Shown: piece after piece, positions 47,385-55,722 of the stretch
How the letters are laid out: each line of letters opens with the position of its first letter
Position numbering within the stretch: position 1 is the stretch's first letter
Source: Arthrobacter sp. APC 3897
GTDB lineage: Bacteria; Actinomycetota; Actinomycetes; Actinomycetales; Micrococcaceae
Direction of reading: 5' to 3'
DNA: 64,000 bases
Assembly (NCBI RefSeq): GCF_030407495.1
Contig: NZ_JASDDG010000003.1
Span: forward strand, 1-64,000
The notes under the pieces: model-generated
What the model saw: the letters and a program-made list of their open reading frames with translations, nothing else
Told to the model about the DNA's origin: nothing
Databases searched by the model: none
Position numbers and translations under genes: made by a program

Positions 47385-47701
47385 CGCTTAAAACACGCTC
47401 TGGGCGTAACTCTGCCCGGCCCTTCCTGCCTTTTCCGCCGCGGTCTCTTCCTTTTCAACGCTGCCGCGTTCGGTGTCCGGCGGAGTGCAGGTTTGGCCGG
47501 TTCCGGCAAATTTAACCGGTTCTTGGGTAATTCGCTTTGGCTGACTAGTATGGACCCTACGTTATGCCCCGCCAGGTGATCATCCCAGTGAACGGTCACC
47601 GCCCGGCGGGGTTCTTGCTTGTCAGGCCGTTCCGGCCCGGAAGCAAATTCAGCCTGCCGAACCAGATGTAGTGGTTTGGTTTCACTTTTAAGGAGAGACC
47701 C
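47385..47701 (+). promoter_or_regulatory. 317-bp gap: greA promoter and structured leader
   Basis: No gene is seen. TTGGGT (47523-47528), 17 bases and TAGTAT (47546-47551) form a good promoter. The predicted leader of about 145 bases folds: CCCCGCC (47567-47573) with GGCGGGG (47605-47611) outside, GGTGA (47575-47579) with TCACC (47596-47600) inside. AAGGAGAGA precedes the GTG. Confidence 0.65.
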
Positions 47702-48193
47702 GTGTCTACCAACAGCGCACCCGCCGCTTGGCTCACTCAGGAGTCTTATGACCGCCTGAAGGCGGAACTGGATCACCTGTCCGGCCCCGGCCGCACGGAA
47801 ATCGTTGCCCGTATTGAGCAGGCACGTTCCGAGGGCGATTTGAAGGAGAACGGCGGGTACCACGCAGCTAAGGAAGAGCAGGGCAAGGCTGAGGCCCGGA
47901 TCCGCCAGCTGACGCAGCTCCTGGAAACCGCCCACGTGGGCGAGGCTCCGGCGGATGACGGCGTGGTTGAACCCGGCATGCTGGTGGAAGCCAAGGTAGC
48001 CGGCGACGTGGAAACCTTCCTGCTGGGAAGCCGTGAAATTGCCGGCGACTCGGACATCAATGTGTACAGCGAGAAGTCGCCGCTGGGCGCCGCGATCCAG
48101 GGCATGAAGGCAGGCGACAGCGTCACCTACAAGGCCCCGAACGGCAAGGACATCTCGGTGGAGATCATCTCGGCCAAGCCTTACGCCGGCTAG
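47702..48193 (+). CDS. greA: Transcription elongation factor GreA
   Basis: GreA of 163 residues that rescues backtracked RNA polymerase by stimulating transcript cleavage. The N-terminal coiled coil holds ARIEQARSEGDLKENGGYHAAKEEQ, with the tip Asp and Glu that enter the active site. The C-terminal FKBP-like domain has the SPLGAAIQGMKAGDSVTYKAPNG signature. GTG 47702 has a strong AAGGAGAGA nine bases upstream. Its terminator lies at the 3' end of the converging rhomboid gene. Confidence 0.97.
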   Translation: MSTNSAPAAWLTQESYDRLKAELDHLSGPGRTEIVARIEQARSEGDLKENGGYHAAKEEQGKAEARIRQLTQLLETAHVGEAPADDGVVEPGMLVEAKVAGDVETFLLGSREIAGDSDINVYSEKSPLGAAIQGMKAGDSVTYKAPNGKDISVEIISAKPYAG

Positions 48194-48207
48194 TTTTTCT
48201 GCATGCG

Positions 48208-48810
48208 CTAGAGCGGGTCTTCCCAACGGGAAGGCCCGCTTTTGCTTATCCGCCTGTTCTGCCTGCCGCGGCTGAGCAGCACCGCTGCCAGCACACCGCC
48301 GGCGGCACCGAAGAGGTGCGCCTGCCAGGACACCCCAACGTTCACCGGCAGCACACCCCAAAGCAGGGAACCGTAGATGAGGAACAGCACTCCGGCCAGC
48401 AGCAGCTGCAGGATGTCCCGGTTGTAGATTCCGCGGACCATCAGGTAGGCGAACAAACCAAAGACAACCCCTGAGATCCCCACGGTCAGCCCGCCGCCGA
48501 AGAGCCAGACGCCCAGTCCGGACGTCAGCCACGACGAGGCGATCACCACGGCATACCGCCGCACGCCTTCCAGCAGCGTCAGGAAGGAAAAGACCACCAG
48601 GGGCAGTGTGTTTCCCAGCAGGTGGTTGATGCCGGCATGCAGCAGCGGGCCGAACAGGATCCCGTCCAGCCCCTCCAGCCGCCGCGGCAGGACTCCGAAT
48701 TCCCGCAGGGAGGACGGGCCTATCAGCAGGGCAACGAAATAGCACAGCCACAGGAGTGCAGCCAGGCCGAGGGATATGAACAGGGCCGTCCTGGCCCGCT
48801 TGGCGAGCAC
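48208..48810 (-). CDS. Rhomboid-family intramembrane serine protease
   Basis: Six-helix membrane protein of 200 residues. Catalytic Ser113 is in GISGVVFG and His165 is in WQAHLFGAAGG; the HAGINHLLGNTLPL segment (58-71) with His and Asn completes the rhomboid active site. Substrates are unknown. GTG 48810 starts three bases after the ilvA stop, so it is the last gene of AI-2E transporter-ilvA-rhomboid. The final ~10 codons overlap the greA terminator. Confidence 0.9.
   Translation of the reverse strand: MLAKRARTALFISLGLAALLWLCYFVALLIGPSSLREFGVLPRRLEGLDGILFGPLLHAGINHLLGNTLPLVVFSFLTLLEGVRRYAVVIASSWLTSGLGVWLFGGGLTVGISGVVFGLFAYLMVRGIYNRDILQLLLAGVLFLIYGSLLWGVLPVNVGVSWQAHLFGAAGGVLAAVLLSRGRQNRRISKSGPSRWEDPL
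48212..48240 (+). terminator. greA terminator inside the rhomboid 3' end
   Basis: Stem AGCGGGTCTTCCC (48212-48224) with GGGAAGGCCCGCT (48228-48240), 13 bp with one G-U pair, loop AAC, then TTTTGCTT. Confidence 0.9.
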
Positions 48811-48813
48811 CGC

Positions 48814-50055
48814 CTACCCGTGCAGCACTATGGGCTGGAAGCCGGAGGCACGCAGGTTGTTCAGCACCAGTTCACAGTGCTCGTGCCCCTTGGTTTCCAT
48901 GTTGATGGTGATGGCCACATCCCCCATGCTGATGGAGCCGCCCACCCGCGTGTGGTCGACGCCGGTGACGTTGGCATCTGATTCGGCAATGATCCGGGAA
49001 ATGGTGGCCAGCGAACCGGGACGGTCATCCAGCAGGATCCGCACCACCAGGTACCGGCCGGCGGCAGCGAGACCGCGCTGGATCACTTTGAGCATCAGCA
49101 TCGGGTCGATGTTGCCGCCGGAGAGGACGACGGCGGTGTTGCCGGGGTTTTCAATTTTGCCGTCCATCAGCGCGGCCACACCCACGGCGCCGGCCGGCTC
49201 CACCACCATCTTGGCGCGTTCCAGCAGGAAGATCAGGGCCCGTGCCAGCGAGTCTTCGCTGACGGTTACCACGTCATCCACCAGCTCCTTGATGATGGAG
49301 AAGGGCAGCTGGCCCGGGCGCCCGACGGCGATGCCGTCGGCGATCGTGGAAACTTTGGTCAACGGGACCAGGGCATCGGCGGCCAGCGACGGCGGATAGG
49401 CAGCGGCGTTTTCGGCCTGGACTCCGATGATGCGTACTTCCCGGCCCAGTTCCTTCGCCCGCGCCTTGATGGCGACGGCGACGCCGGCCAGCAGCCCGCC
49501 GCCCCCCACTCCCATCAGCACGGTATCCAGATTGGGGATCTGCTCCAGCAGTTCCAGGCCGATGGTTCCCTGCCCGGCAACTACGTCCACGTTGTCGAAC
49601 GGGTGCACAAAAACGGCGCCGGTCTCATCCGAATACCGCTTGGCTTCCGCCAGCGCTTCATCCACGTTGTGGCCGTGCAGCACCACCTCCGCACCGTGGC
49701 TCTGCGTGGCAGCCAGCTTCGGCAGTGCAACACCCAGCGGCATGAAGATCCGTGCCTTGATACCCAGCCGCGCAGCCGCAACGGCCACACCCTGAGCGTG
49801 GTTGCCGGCGGACGCTGCCACCACTCCCCGGTCCCGGTCCGCAGGTGACAGCTTCGCCATCCGGACATACGCGCCGCGGACCTTGAATGACCCGGCCCGC
49901 TGCAGGTTTTCACACTTGAAGTAGACGTTGGAGCCGGTTTGGCGGCCCAGCGCCCGGGAGACCTCAATGGGAGTGCGGGCAATAACCCCGTCCAGCAGTT
50001 TGGCGGCTGCCTGGATGTCGTCCAGTGTTACGGGCAGGTCGGGCAGATCGGTCAC
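48814..50055 (-). CDS. ilvA: Threonine ammonia-lyase (threonine deaminase)
   Basis: PLP enzyme of 413 residues that turns threonine into 2-oxobutyrate. PLP-binding Lys58 is in AGSFKVRGA, NHAQGVAVAA follows and the GVGGGGLLAG phosphate loop is intact. The last ~80 residues (LVVRILLDDRPGSLATISRII) form an ACT-type regulatory domain. The form with one ACT domain can be biosynthetic or catabolic; no other ilv gene is adjacent. GTG 50055 overlaps the stop of the upstream gene (GTGA), so translation is coupled. Confidence 0.94.
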   Translation of the reverse strand: MTDLPDLPVTLDDIQAAAKLLDGVIARTPIEVSRALGRQTGSNVYFKCENLQRAGSFKVRGAYVRMAKLSPADRDRGVVAASAGNHAQGVAVAAARLGIKARIFMPLGVALPKLAATQSHGAEVVLHGHNVDEALAEAKRYSDETGAVFVHPFDNVDVVAGQGTIGLELLEQIPNLDTVLMGVGGGGLLAGVAVAIKARAKELGREVRIIGVQAENAAAYPPSLAADALVPLTKVSTIADGIAVGRPGQLPFSIIKELVDDVVTVSEDSLARALIFLLERAKMVVEPAGAVGVAALMDGKIENPGNTAVVLSGGNIDPMLMLKVIQRGLAAAGRYLVVRILLDDRPGSLATISRIIAESDANVTGVDHTRVGGSISMGDVAITINMETKGHEHCELVLNNLRASGFQPIVLHG

Positions 50056-51281
50056 GGTTGTTTCTCTTCTTCTGCGTTGTCTTCCAACGCCTCAGTGGAT
50101 CCATTGGTTCTTGGCACCGGCCCGCCCGCAGCCCCAAAGACGGGGTCTGAGGCCAGCGCCGGGTCCTGTTCCCATCCGCGGGAGGCGATGTAGCGCACCA
50201 CCGTGTTAAGGATGGCCAGCAGCGGAACAGAAAACAGGGCTCCGGGGATGCCGGCGGCGAGGGTGCCGCCGGTAACGGCAAGGATGACGGCCAGGGGATG
50301 CAGTGCAACCGCGCGGCCCATGATCAGCGGTTGCAGGATGTGGGATTCCAGCTGCTGCACAAGCAGCACAATGCCCAGCATGATCAGCGCGTTGACCCAG
50401 CCGTTGGCCACGAGGGCCAGCAGCACAGCCACGAATCCTGTGACAACGGCACCCAGGAGGGGAACAAAGGAGCCCAGGAACACCAGGACCGAGAGCGGCA
50501 GGGCCAGCGGCACTCCGATGATGGCGGCGCCAACGCCAATGCCGACGGCGTCGATGAACGCCACCAGCAACTGGACCCGGACATAGTTGACCATGGATTC
50601 CCAGCCGTGCAGTCCGGCACCGTATCCGGCCGGGCGGGCGCGCCGCGGCAGCAGCCCGGTCACAAAGCGCCAGATCCGGCGGCCGTCCAGCAGGAAGAAG
50701 ACCAGGGCGAAGAGGGTCAGGAGCACGCCCGCGGCGAAGTGCCCGGCTCCGGTGCCGACGGACAGCGCCCCGGAAAGGATGTTGGCGGAGTTCGATTGGA
50801 GCGCGTTGGTGGCCTCGCCCAGCAGGGAGTCCATCTGGGTTGTGGTGATCTTGAGCGGCCCGTCGGCGAGCCACTGCTGAACCTGGTCCACCCCGGCCAG
50901 GGTCTCATCCCACAGGTCACGGAACCCCAGCGCCAGCTGCCGGCCCACCAGGGTCAGGGCGGCCACGATCAGGCCCAGGAAGGTGACAATGGTGACGGCC
51001 ACGGCCAGGCCGCCGGGCACCTTGTTGCGCCGCAGCCACTCGGACACCGGAGAAAGCAGACCGGCCAGCAGACCGGCGATCATCAGGGGAATGAGGAGCA
51101 GGGAGAAATCACGCAGCACCCAGATGAGGCCGCCGGCAACGATGAGGACAACGCCCAGGCGCCACGCCCATGCAGCACTGACACGCAGCGCGTACGGGAC
51201 GTCGTCGTTTCCCCGGCTGGAACGGACTGCCGCAGCCTGCACCGCTTTGGGCGCGGCAATGCTGCGTGCGTGAGGTCTCAT
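50052..51281 (-). CDS. AI-2E family transporter
   Basis: Membrane protein of 409 residues of the AI-2E family (PF01594), with about eight helices. VLRDFSLLLIPLMIAGLLAGLLSPVSEWLRR and VVLIVAGGLIWV lead; GAAIIGVPLALPLSVLVFLGSFVPLLGAVVTGFVAVL and QQLESHILQPLIMGRAVALHPLAVIL are the conserved core. Substrates vary (AI-2, Na+/H+, others) and cannot be set. ATG 51281 has GGAAAGA about nine bases upstream. The stop overlaps the ilvA start as GTGA. Confidence 0.9.
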   Translation of the reverse strand: MRPHARSIAAPKAVQAAAVRSSRGNDDVPYALRVSAAWAWRLGVVLIVAGGLIWVLRDFSLLLIPLMIAGLLAGLLSPVSEWLRRNKVPGGLAVAVTIVTFLGLIVAALTLVGRQLALGFRDLWDETLAGVDQVQQWLADGPLKITTTQMDSLLGEATNALQSNSANILSGALSVGTGAGHFAAGVLLTLFALVFFLLDGRRIWRFVTGLLPRRARPAGYGAGLHGWESMVNYVRVQLLVAFIDAVGIGVGAAIIGVPLALPLSVLVFLGSFVPLLGAVVTGFVAVLLALVANGWVNALIMLGIVLLVQQLESHILQPLIMGRAVALHPLAVILAVTGGTLAAGIPGALFSVPLLAILNTVVRYIASRGWEQDPALASDPVFGAAGGPVPRTNGSTEALEDNAEEEKQP

Positions 51282-51334
51282 GGGGTCATCTTTCCACACT
51301 CGGGCACTGTTGTTCCCACCTTTACGTGCGCCTC

Positions 51335-52288
51335 TCAGCCGCCTGCTCCGGGCCGGATTCCCCACTCTGCGGCGAAGGTGTTTCCGGGCTCAAGCCAGCG
51401 CAGCCCTTCCCCGGAGTTCAGCGCGTTGGCCGGGGCTGTCATGGGCTCCAGGGCAACGGCCCGGGACCGCCCGGGAAGCTGGTCGGTGAGGAAAACATGG
51501 ACGTAGCCAAATTCCGGACCGCTCCACAGCGTGACGCTCCTGCCGTCCGGCGCGGCCAGGCAGTGCCGGTGCTCCCCGTGCGCCGGCTCCAGTCCGGTGA
51601 AGGCGCTGTCCAGGGCCTGGTCTCCGATCCGGCGCCCGGTCCGGAAGTCATACTCCCCCGCCACGGGTTCCCGTCCCACGGGGATCAGACGTTCGTCGGC
51701 TGTGATCCTCGTGTCCGCAGCCACGGTGAGCGTCAGGTCTTCCACCGGCACCGAACCGATCCGCAGGAACGGATGGGCACCCAGGGCAAACGGCGCCCGC
51801 TGCCGACCCGCGTTGGTGAGGCTTTGGCGCACCCGCAGGCCGCCGTCGTCGTCCAGGCTGTAGGTGGCCTCATGGATGAGGTGAAACGGATAGCCGTGCT
51901 GGGGGAAGATCTCCGCCTGCAGGGTCACGCTGCTCTCCCCTGCCGTGCCGGCGGGCGCCAGGTATCCGGTGTTGCGGAGAAGTCCGTGGCTGGCGTTGCC
52001 CCGGGACGGCTCCGTGATGTCCAGCTGCTGGGTCTTGCCGTCCAGTTCCCATGTACCCCCGGCCACCCGGTTGGGCCAGGGCGCCAGCAGGATGCCGCAG
52101 GCCGACGGCGGGAGGGAGTCATCCGGGTAGGTTTCCACATACCCGGTGCCGTCAACGGTGTAGCTGCGCAAGGCACCGGCCAGGGACGCGATGCAGGCTT
52201 CGGCCCGGCCCGCCGGAGTTCGGCGGCTGATCTGATACTGCGTACCGGTGGCGGGCCGGACCGCTCCGGCCATGGCGGGAGAATTCAT
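51335..52288 (-). CDS. Aldose 1-epimerase family protein
   Basis: Galactose-mutarotase-like protein of 317 residues. LLAPWPNRVAGGTWELDG, RGNASHGLLRN with the catalytic-type His, FALGAHPFLRIG with the second His and the Glu in VALEPMTAPANALN are in the expected places. It should mutarotate a hexose. ATG 52288 lies six bases after TACGCT within the 3' end of the upstream ANTAR gene, so it has its own leaderless promoter. Its 3' end is 53 bp from the start of the AI-2E gene. Confidence 0.9.
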   Translation of the reverse strand: MNSPAMAGAVRPATGTQYQISRRTPAGRAEACIASLAGALRSYTVDGTGYVETYPDDSLPPSACGILLAPWPNRVAGGTWELDGKTQQLDITEPSRGNASHGLLRNTGYLAPAGTAGESSVTLQAEIFPQHGYPFHLIHEATYSLDDDGGLRVRQSLTNAGRQRAPFALGAHPFLRIGSVPVEDLTLTVAADTRITADERLIPVGREPVAGEYDFRTGRRIGDQALDSAFTGLEPAHGEHRHCLAAPDGRSVTLWSGPEFGYVHVFLTDQLPGRSRAVALEPMTAPANALNSGEGLRWLEPGNTFAAEWGIRPGAGG

Positions 52289-52300
52289 CAAATAAGCGTA
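52286..52300 (-). promoter_or_regulatory. Leaderless promoter, aldose epimerase gene
   Basis: TACGCT (52300-52295), six bases, ATG 52288. Confidence 0.6.
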
Positions 52301-52307
52301 CAGCCGC

Positions 52308-52946
52308 TCACTCTTCGAAATGAGTGCTGACCCGATCCGATACCACCGCGACGACGCCGGCGGCAATGTCCCGAACCTTGACGTTGCGGCTGTTGGATAC
52401 TCCGCGCAGGATCTCGACGGCCCTCTGCTGGCTGCAGTTGTTCTGTCCCATGATGATTCCGGCGGCAAGATCCACCACGGTCCTGGACTCCAGGGCCGCC
52501 TGCAGGTTCTCCGCGCGGTGTGCCCGGGCATCCAGGCGCAGCGCCAGGGCCACTGCGGTTGCAGCCTCCGCAGCCGCACGCTCCACGGCACGGACCGCCG
52601 CCTGCCCAAGGGCTGCAGGGTGGTCCGAATACACGGAGAGCATTGTTCCTCCGGGTCCGGCTGAAGGAACCGGAACGGAGGCAAGGGCTGCCGCCTGCGC
52701 TAACGCGCCGGACCCGGAATCTGCAGCTGGCCGCGCGGCAGCCGGCACCCCGGGTCCGCTGCCTGCGTGGACCGTCTGCCGCCGCGGCCGCACCACCGTA
52801 ATGGATACGCCGGAGATGTCCCATTCCGCCAAGTGGCAGGCAAGGTCACGGGCCAGCGCGGTCAGGAAACCCTCGAGTGCAGGATGCTCCAGCAGCAGTT
52901 CCTGGAGACGCACAGGAGACAACTCCGTTGCAGCAGGCTCTGTCAC
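52308..52946 (-). CDS. GAF-like/ANTAR RNA-binding antiterminator
   Basis: Protein of 212 residues. The N-terminal part (about 10-130) resembles a divergent GAF sensory domain; the C-terminal ~60 residues, from LQAALESRTVVDLAAGIIMGQNNC to VRDIAAGVVA, form an ANTAR three-helix RNA-binding domain with the conserved AxGIIM core. ANTAR proteins stop termination by binding twin hairpins with hexanucleotide loops. No such target was recognised in the window. GTG 52946 follows GGGAGGGA. Confidence 0.85.
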   Translation of the reverse strand: MTEPAATELSPVRLQELLLEHPALEGFLTALARDLACHLAEWDISGVSITVVRPRRQTVHAGSGPGVPAAARPAADSGSGALAQAAALASVPVPSAGPGGTMLSVYSDHPAALGQAAVRAVERAAAEAATAVALALRLDARAHRAENLQAALESRTVVDLAAGIIMGQNNCSQQRAVEILRGVSNSRNVKVRDIAAGVVAVVSDRVSTHFEE

Positions 52947-53097
52947 TGTGGTCCCTCCCCTTGGCACCTGGATCCTTCGGCGAGCCACAGCCTACGGTCC
53001 GGTGCCGGAGGTGCACAGGGTGATGGCCGTCTTTTTACTGCGAACGGCGAATTCACTCCTCCCGGGACGGCGGAGGGTTGAACGGCAGCGGTTAAAT

Positions 53098-53135
53098 GAC
53101 GGTGGCCGGCAGGTCACTGCCTGCCGGCCACCGTC
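53098..53135. terminator. Perfect hairpin after Bax inhibitor-1 gene
   Basis: Perfect 16-bp stem GACGGTGGCCGGCAGG (53098-53113) with CCTGCCGGCCACCGTC (53120-53135), 6-base loop. On the minus strand it is followed by ATTTAACC. Confidence 0.85.
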
Positions 53136-53179
53136 GATGATTCGCCATCTCTCCGGACGGGCCGGAGAGCAGCGCTTCG

Positions 53180-54025
53180 TTAGTCGTCGCCGCGAAGAAT
53201 GGCGAGGATGCGGATGATTTCCACGTACAGCCAGACCAGGGTTACAGTCAGGCCGAAGGCAGCGGTCCAGGAATAGCGCACCGGAGCGCCGGCCTGCACG
53301 CCCTGCTCGATGGAGGTGAAGTCCATGATCAGGGAGAACGCGGCCAGGCCAACGGCGAACAGGCCGATGATGATGCCCAGCGGGATGCCGGCAATTTCCA
53401 TGCCGCGCACGCCCCAGGGGTCGTCTACGGCACCGAAGATCATCAGGCCAACGTTGACCAGGGAGAACACGGCGTAGCCGATCATCGCGATCATGAAGAA
53501 GCGCATGGCCTTGGGCGTGGCGCGGACCTTGCCGCTCTTGAAGAGCACCAGGGTCACGGCGAAGACGGAGAGCGTACCAAGGACGGCCTGCAGACCGATG
53601 CCCGGGAACATGTTGTCCAGTACCAGGGTCAGTCCGCCGAGGAACAGGCCCTCGAGTGCTGCGTAGGCCAGGATCAGCGCCGGGGCGGGTTCACGCTTGA
53701 AGGAGTTCACCAGGCCCAGGACGAAGCCGCCGAGGGCGCCGACGATCATGAGCGGTGCAGCCGCACCGGGAAGCACCAGCATGGGAATGGCAGCGCCAAC
53801 CAGCACCACCGCCAGGCAGGCGAGTGTCTTCATGATCACGTCATCGTAGGTCATCCGGCCCGTCTGGGAGGGACCCGCGGAGGGAGCGGTGTACAGCTCC
53901 TGCAACTGCTCCGGCGTCATTTGTCCATGGGGCTGGGTGGCCAGGGAACCCTGGTTCATCCGACCGCCGCGAACCTGGGAATTGAAATTCTTTCCGTTAA
54001 ATACCGGATTACCGCCAAGTGCCAT
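53180..54025 (-). CDS. Bax inhibitor-1 / YccA family membrane protein
   Basis: Bax inhibitor-1 superfamily protein of 281 residues. The N-terminal 60 residues are polar and contain GNPVFNGKNF and MTYDDVIMKT, typical of actinobacterial BI-1 proteins. Seven helices follow; the last has the conserved DFTSIEQGVQAGAPVRYSWTAAFGLTVTLVWLYVEIIRIL with the Asp of the pH-sensing pair. Members leak calcium or act in membrane stress; the role here is unknown. ATG 54025 follows GGAGG. Confidence 0.93.
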   Translation of the reverse strand: MALGGNPVFNGKNFNSQVRGGRMNQGSLATQPHGQMTPEQLQELYTAPSAGPSQTGRMTYDDVIMKTLACLAVVLVGAAIPMLVLPGAAAPLMIVGALGGFVLGLVNSFKREPAPALILAYAALEGLFLGGLTLVLDNMFPGIGLQAVLGTLSVFAVTLVLFKSGKVRATPKAMRFFMIAMIGYAVFSLVNVGLMIFGAVDDPWGVRGMEIAGIPLGIIIGLFAVGLAAFSLIMDFTSIEQGVQAGAPVRYSWTAAFGLTVTLVWLYVEIIRILAILRGDD

Positions 54026-54344
54026 GAAATGTCCTCCATCTGGGGGGCTGTTTACCTAGAGCCTACCAATGTCAACGGTTACCGGGCACTGAAGATTCCC
54101 CCGCAGCGGAGTGAGCCGGGATAACAGTTCCGCATACCCGGCCGCTTTCCGGCCCCCGGCACTGGTGTTCCGGAGCCTCGCTTCGAAGTCGTTACCTGAT
54201 CGCGACATTCGGGCCGGGCCAAACGTCACTGCCTGAAACATTCTGTGGGTAGCATGATCCCCAGTCCGTGACAGACGTCACAATCAGATCCGCCTAAGTG
54301 CCGGTTTCTCGGTGCGCACGGCCTGCGCGTGGAGGTTTTCGAAT
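54026..54344. promoter_or_regulatory. 319-bp divergent region, BI-1 / livH
   Basis: No gene is seen. On the minus strand TTGACA (54075-54070) is a -35 candidate for BI-1. On the plus strand TAGCAT (54250-54255) and TAAGTG (54295-54300) are -10 candidates for livH. A CRP-like site lies between them. Confidence 0.5.
54267..54282. promoter_or_regulatory. CRP/GlxR-type operator before livH
   Basis: CGTGACAGACGTCACA fits TGTGA-N6-TCACA at nine of ten fixed positions; the one mismatch is the first base. Confidence 0.6.
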
Positions 54345-55709
54345 TTGCTAAGAACATCGGCGCTGACCAGGTATCTGGGGATGCTGGCGGCGGTGGCGGC
54401 GGTGTTCGCCGCCCTGCTGTTCTCCGCTCCTGCCGTCCACGCAACAACAACCACACCCGCACCCTCGCCGTCGGGGAGCACATCCGCAACTGCTGAAGGC
54501 CAGGATCCCGATGGGCCAACGAACGGTTCTGAATACAGTGACCGGATTAGCGGCGTCCTCCGCAATGCCGGCGTTCCCCTCGAGGGAGTAAAGATCACCG
54601 CCACCGGTAACGGCTATGAGGGCGAGACCCTGACCGCAGCGAACGGCTCCTGGTCCATCGGCGTTCCCGAACAGGGCGCGTTTGAAGTGGAGCTGGACGA
54701 ATCCACGCTTCCGGACGGTGTTGCACTGGCTGAAAACCAGCAGAACCCGCGCACTGTCACCTTCGCCGGAACCTCGAACATCACCACGCTGTTCCTCCTC
54801 GGCGAAGGCATCGTCCTGCAGCAGGACAGCTTCCTTTCCACACTCACCGAGCGCGCCGTGGCAGGCCTGAGCTTCGGAATGCTCCTGGCACTGAGCGCCG
54901 TGGGACTGTCCCTCATCTTCGGCACCACCGGCCTGACCAACTTCTCCCACGGCGAGATGGTTACCCTGGGCGCGGTCCTGGCCTTCGGTTTCTCCGCACT
55001 GGGCCTCTCAGCCTGGCTGGCGCTGCCCCTCGCTGTCCTCGGCGGGGCGGCATTCGGCTACCTGCAGGACGGGGTGCTGTGGAAACCGCTGCGGCGGCGC
55101 GGCACCGGCCTGGTACCGATGATGATTGTCAGCATCGGTTTGGCGGTAGCCGTCCGCTACACCGTGCTCTTCTTCTTCGGCGGCGCCATGCAGCAGCTGC
55201 CCGGAGCGCAGAGCCCCACGCTCGAGTTCGGACCCATCTCCATCCCCCGGAACACCCTGATCTCCCTGTTTGTTTCGCTGGCAGTCATCCTGATCATCGC
55301 TGTGCTCCTGCTGCGCACCCGGATCGGCAAGGCTACCCGGGCCGTTGCGGACAACCCGTCCCTGGCCGCGGCATCCGGCATCGACGTGGACCGGGTGATC
55401 CGCCTGGTTTGGGTTACCGGCGGCGCCCTGGCCGCCATGGGCGGCATCCTCTGGGCCTACTACCGCCCCGGAGTTTCCTTCAACATGGGCCAGCAGATCC
55501 TGCTGCTGATCTTCGCCGGCGTGACCCTTGGTGGCCTCGGCACGGTCTTCGGCGCTCTGGTCGGCTCCGTCATTGTGGGGCTCTTCGTGGAAATCTCCAC
55601 AATCTGGCTGGATGCGGACCTCAAGTATGTGGGTGCCCTGGTCATCATGATTCTTGTCCTCCTCGTCCGGCCGCAGGGAATCCTCGGCCGCCGCGAGCGC
55701 ATAGGTTAG
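54345..55709 (+). CDS. livH: LivH-type permease with fused secreted N-terminal domain
   Basis: Inner-membrane subunit of a branched-chain amino acid ABC importer, of about 454 residues. The first ~35 residues form a signal sequence ending SAPAVHA. An outside domain of about 120 residues follows, with GVPLEGVKITATGNGYEGETLTAANGSW, which looks like a carboxypeptidase-regulatory/Ig-like beta-fold. The LivH core (GTTGLTNFSHGEMVTLGA, then about eight helices to RPQGILGRRERI) starts near residue 160. TTG 54345 has a perfect GGAGG nine bases upstream; GTG 54312 is the alternative. It starts the livHMGF operon. Confidence 0.88.
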   Translation: MLRTSALTRYLGMLAAVAAVFAALLFSAPAVHATTTTPAPSPSGSTSATAEGQDPDGPTNGSEYSDRISGVLRNAGVPLEGVKITATGNGYEGETLTAANGSWSIGVPEQGAFEVELDESTLPDGVALAENQQNPRTVTFAGTSNITTLFLLGEGIVLQQDSFLSTLTERAVAGLSFGMLLALSAVGLSLIFGTTGLTNFSHGEMVTLGAVLAFGFSALGLSAWLALPLAVLGGAAFGYLQDGVLWKPLRRRGTGLVPMMIVSIGLAVAVRYTVLFFFGGAMQQLPGAQSPTLEFGPISIPRNTLISLFVSLAVILIIAVLLLRTRIGKATRAVADNPSLAAASGIDVDRVIRLVWVTGGALAAMGGILWAYYRPGVSFNMGQQILLLIFAGVTLGGLGTVFGALVGSVIVGLFVEISTIWLDADLKYVGALVIMILVLLVRPQGILGRRERIG

Positions 55710-55722
55710 GGGCTTAGCAGCG

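Noticed and set aside
54345-55709. Frameshift or sequencing error creating the LivH fusion
   Set aside because: The frame is continuous, has a signal peptide in the right place and a good ribosome site, and the domain is of normal composition.
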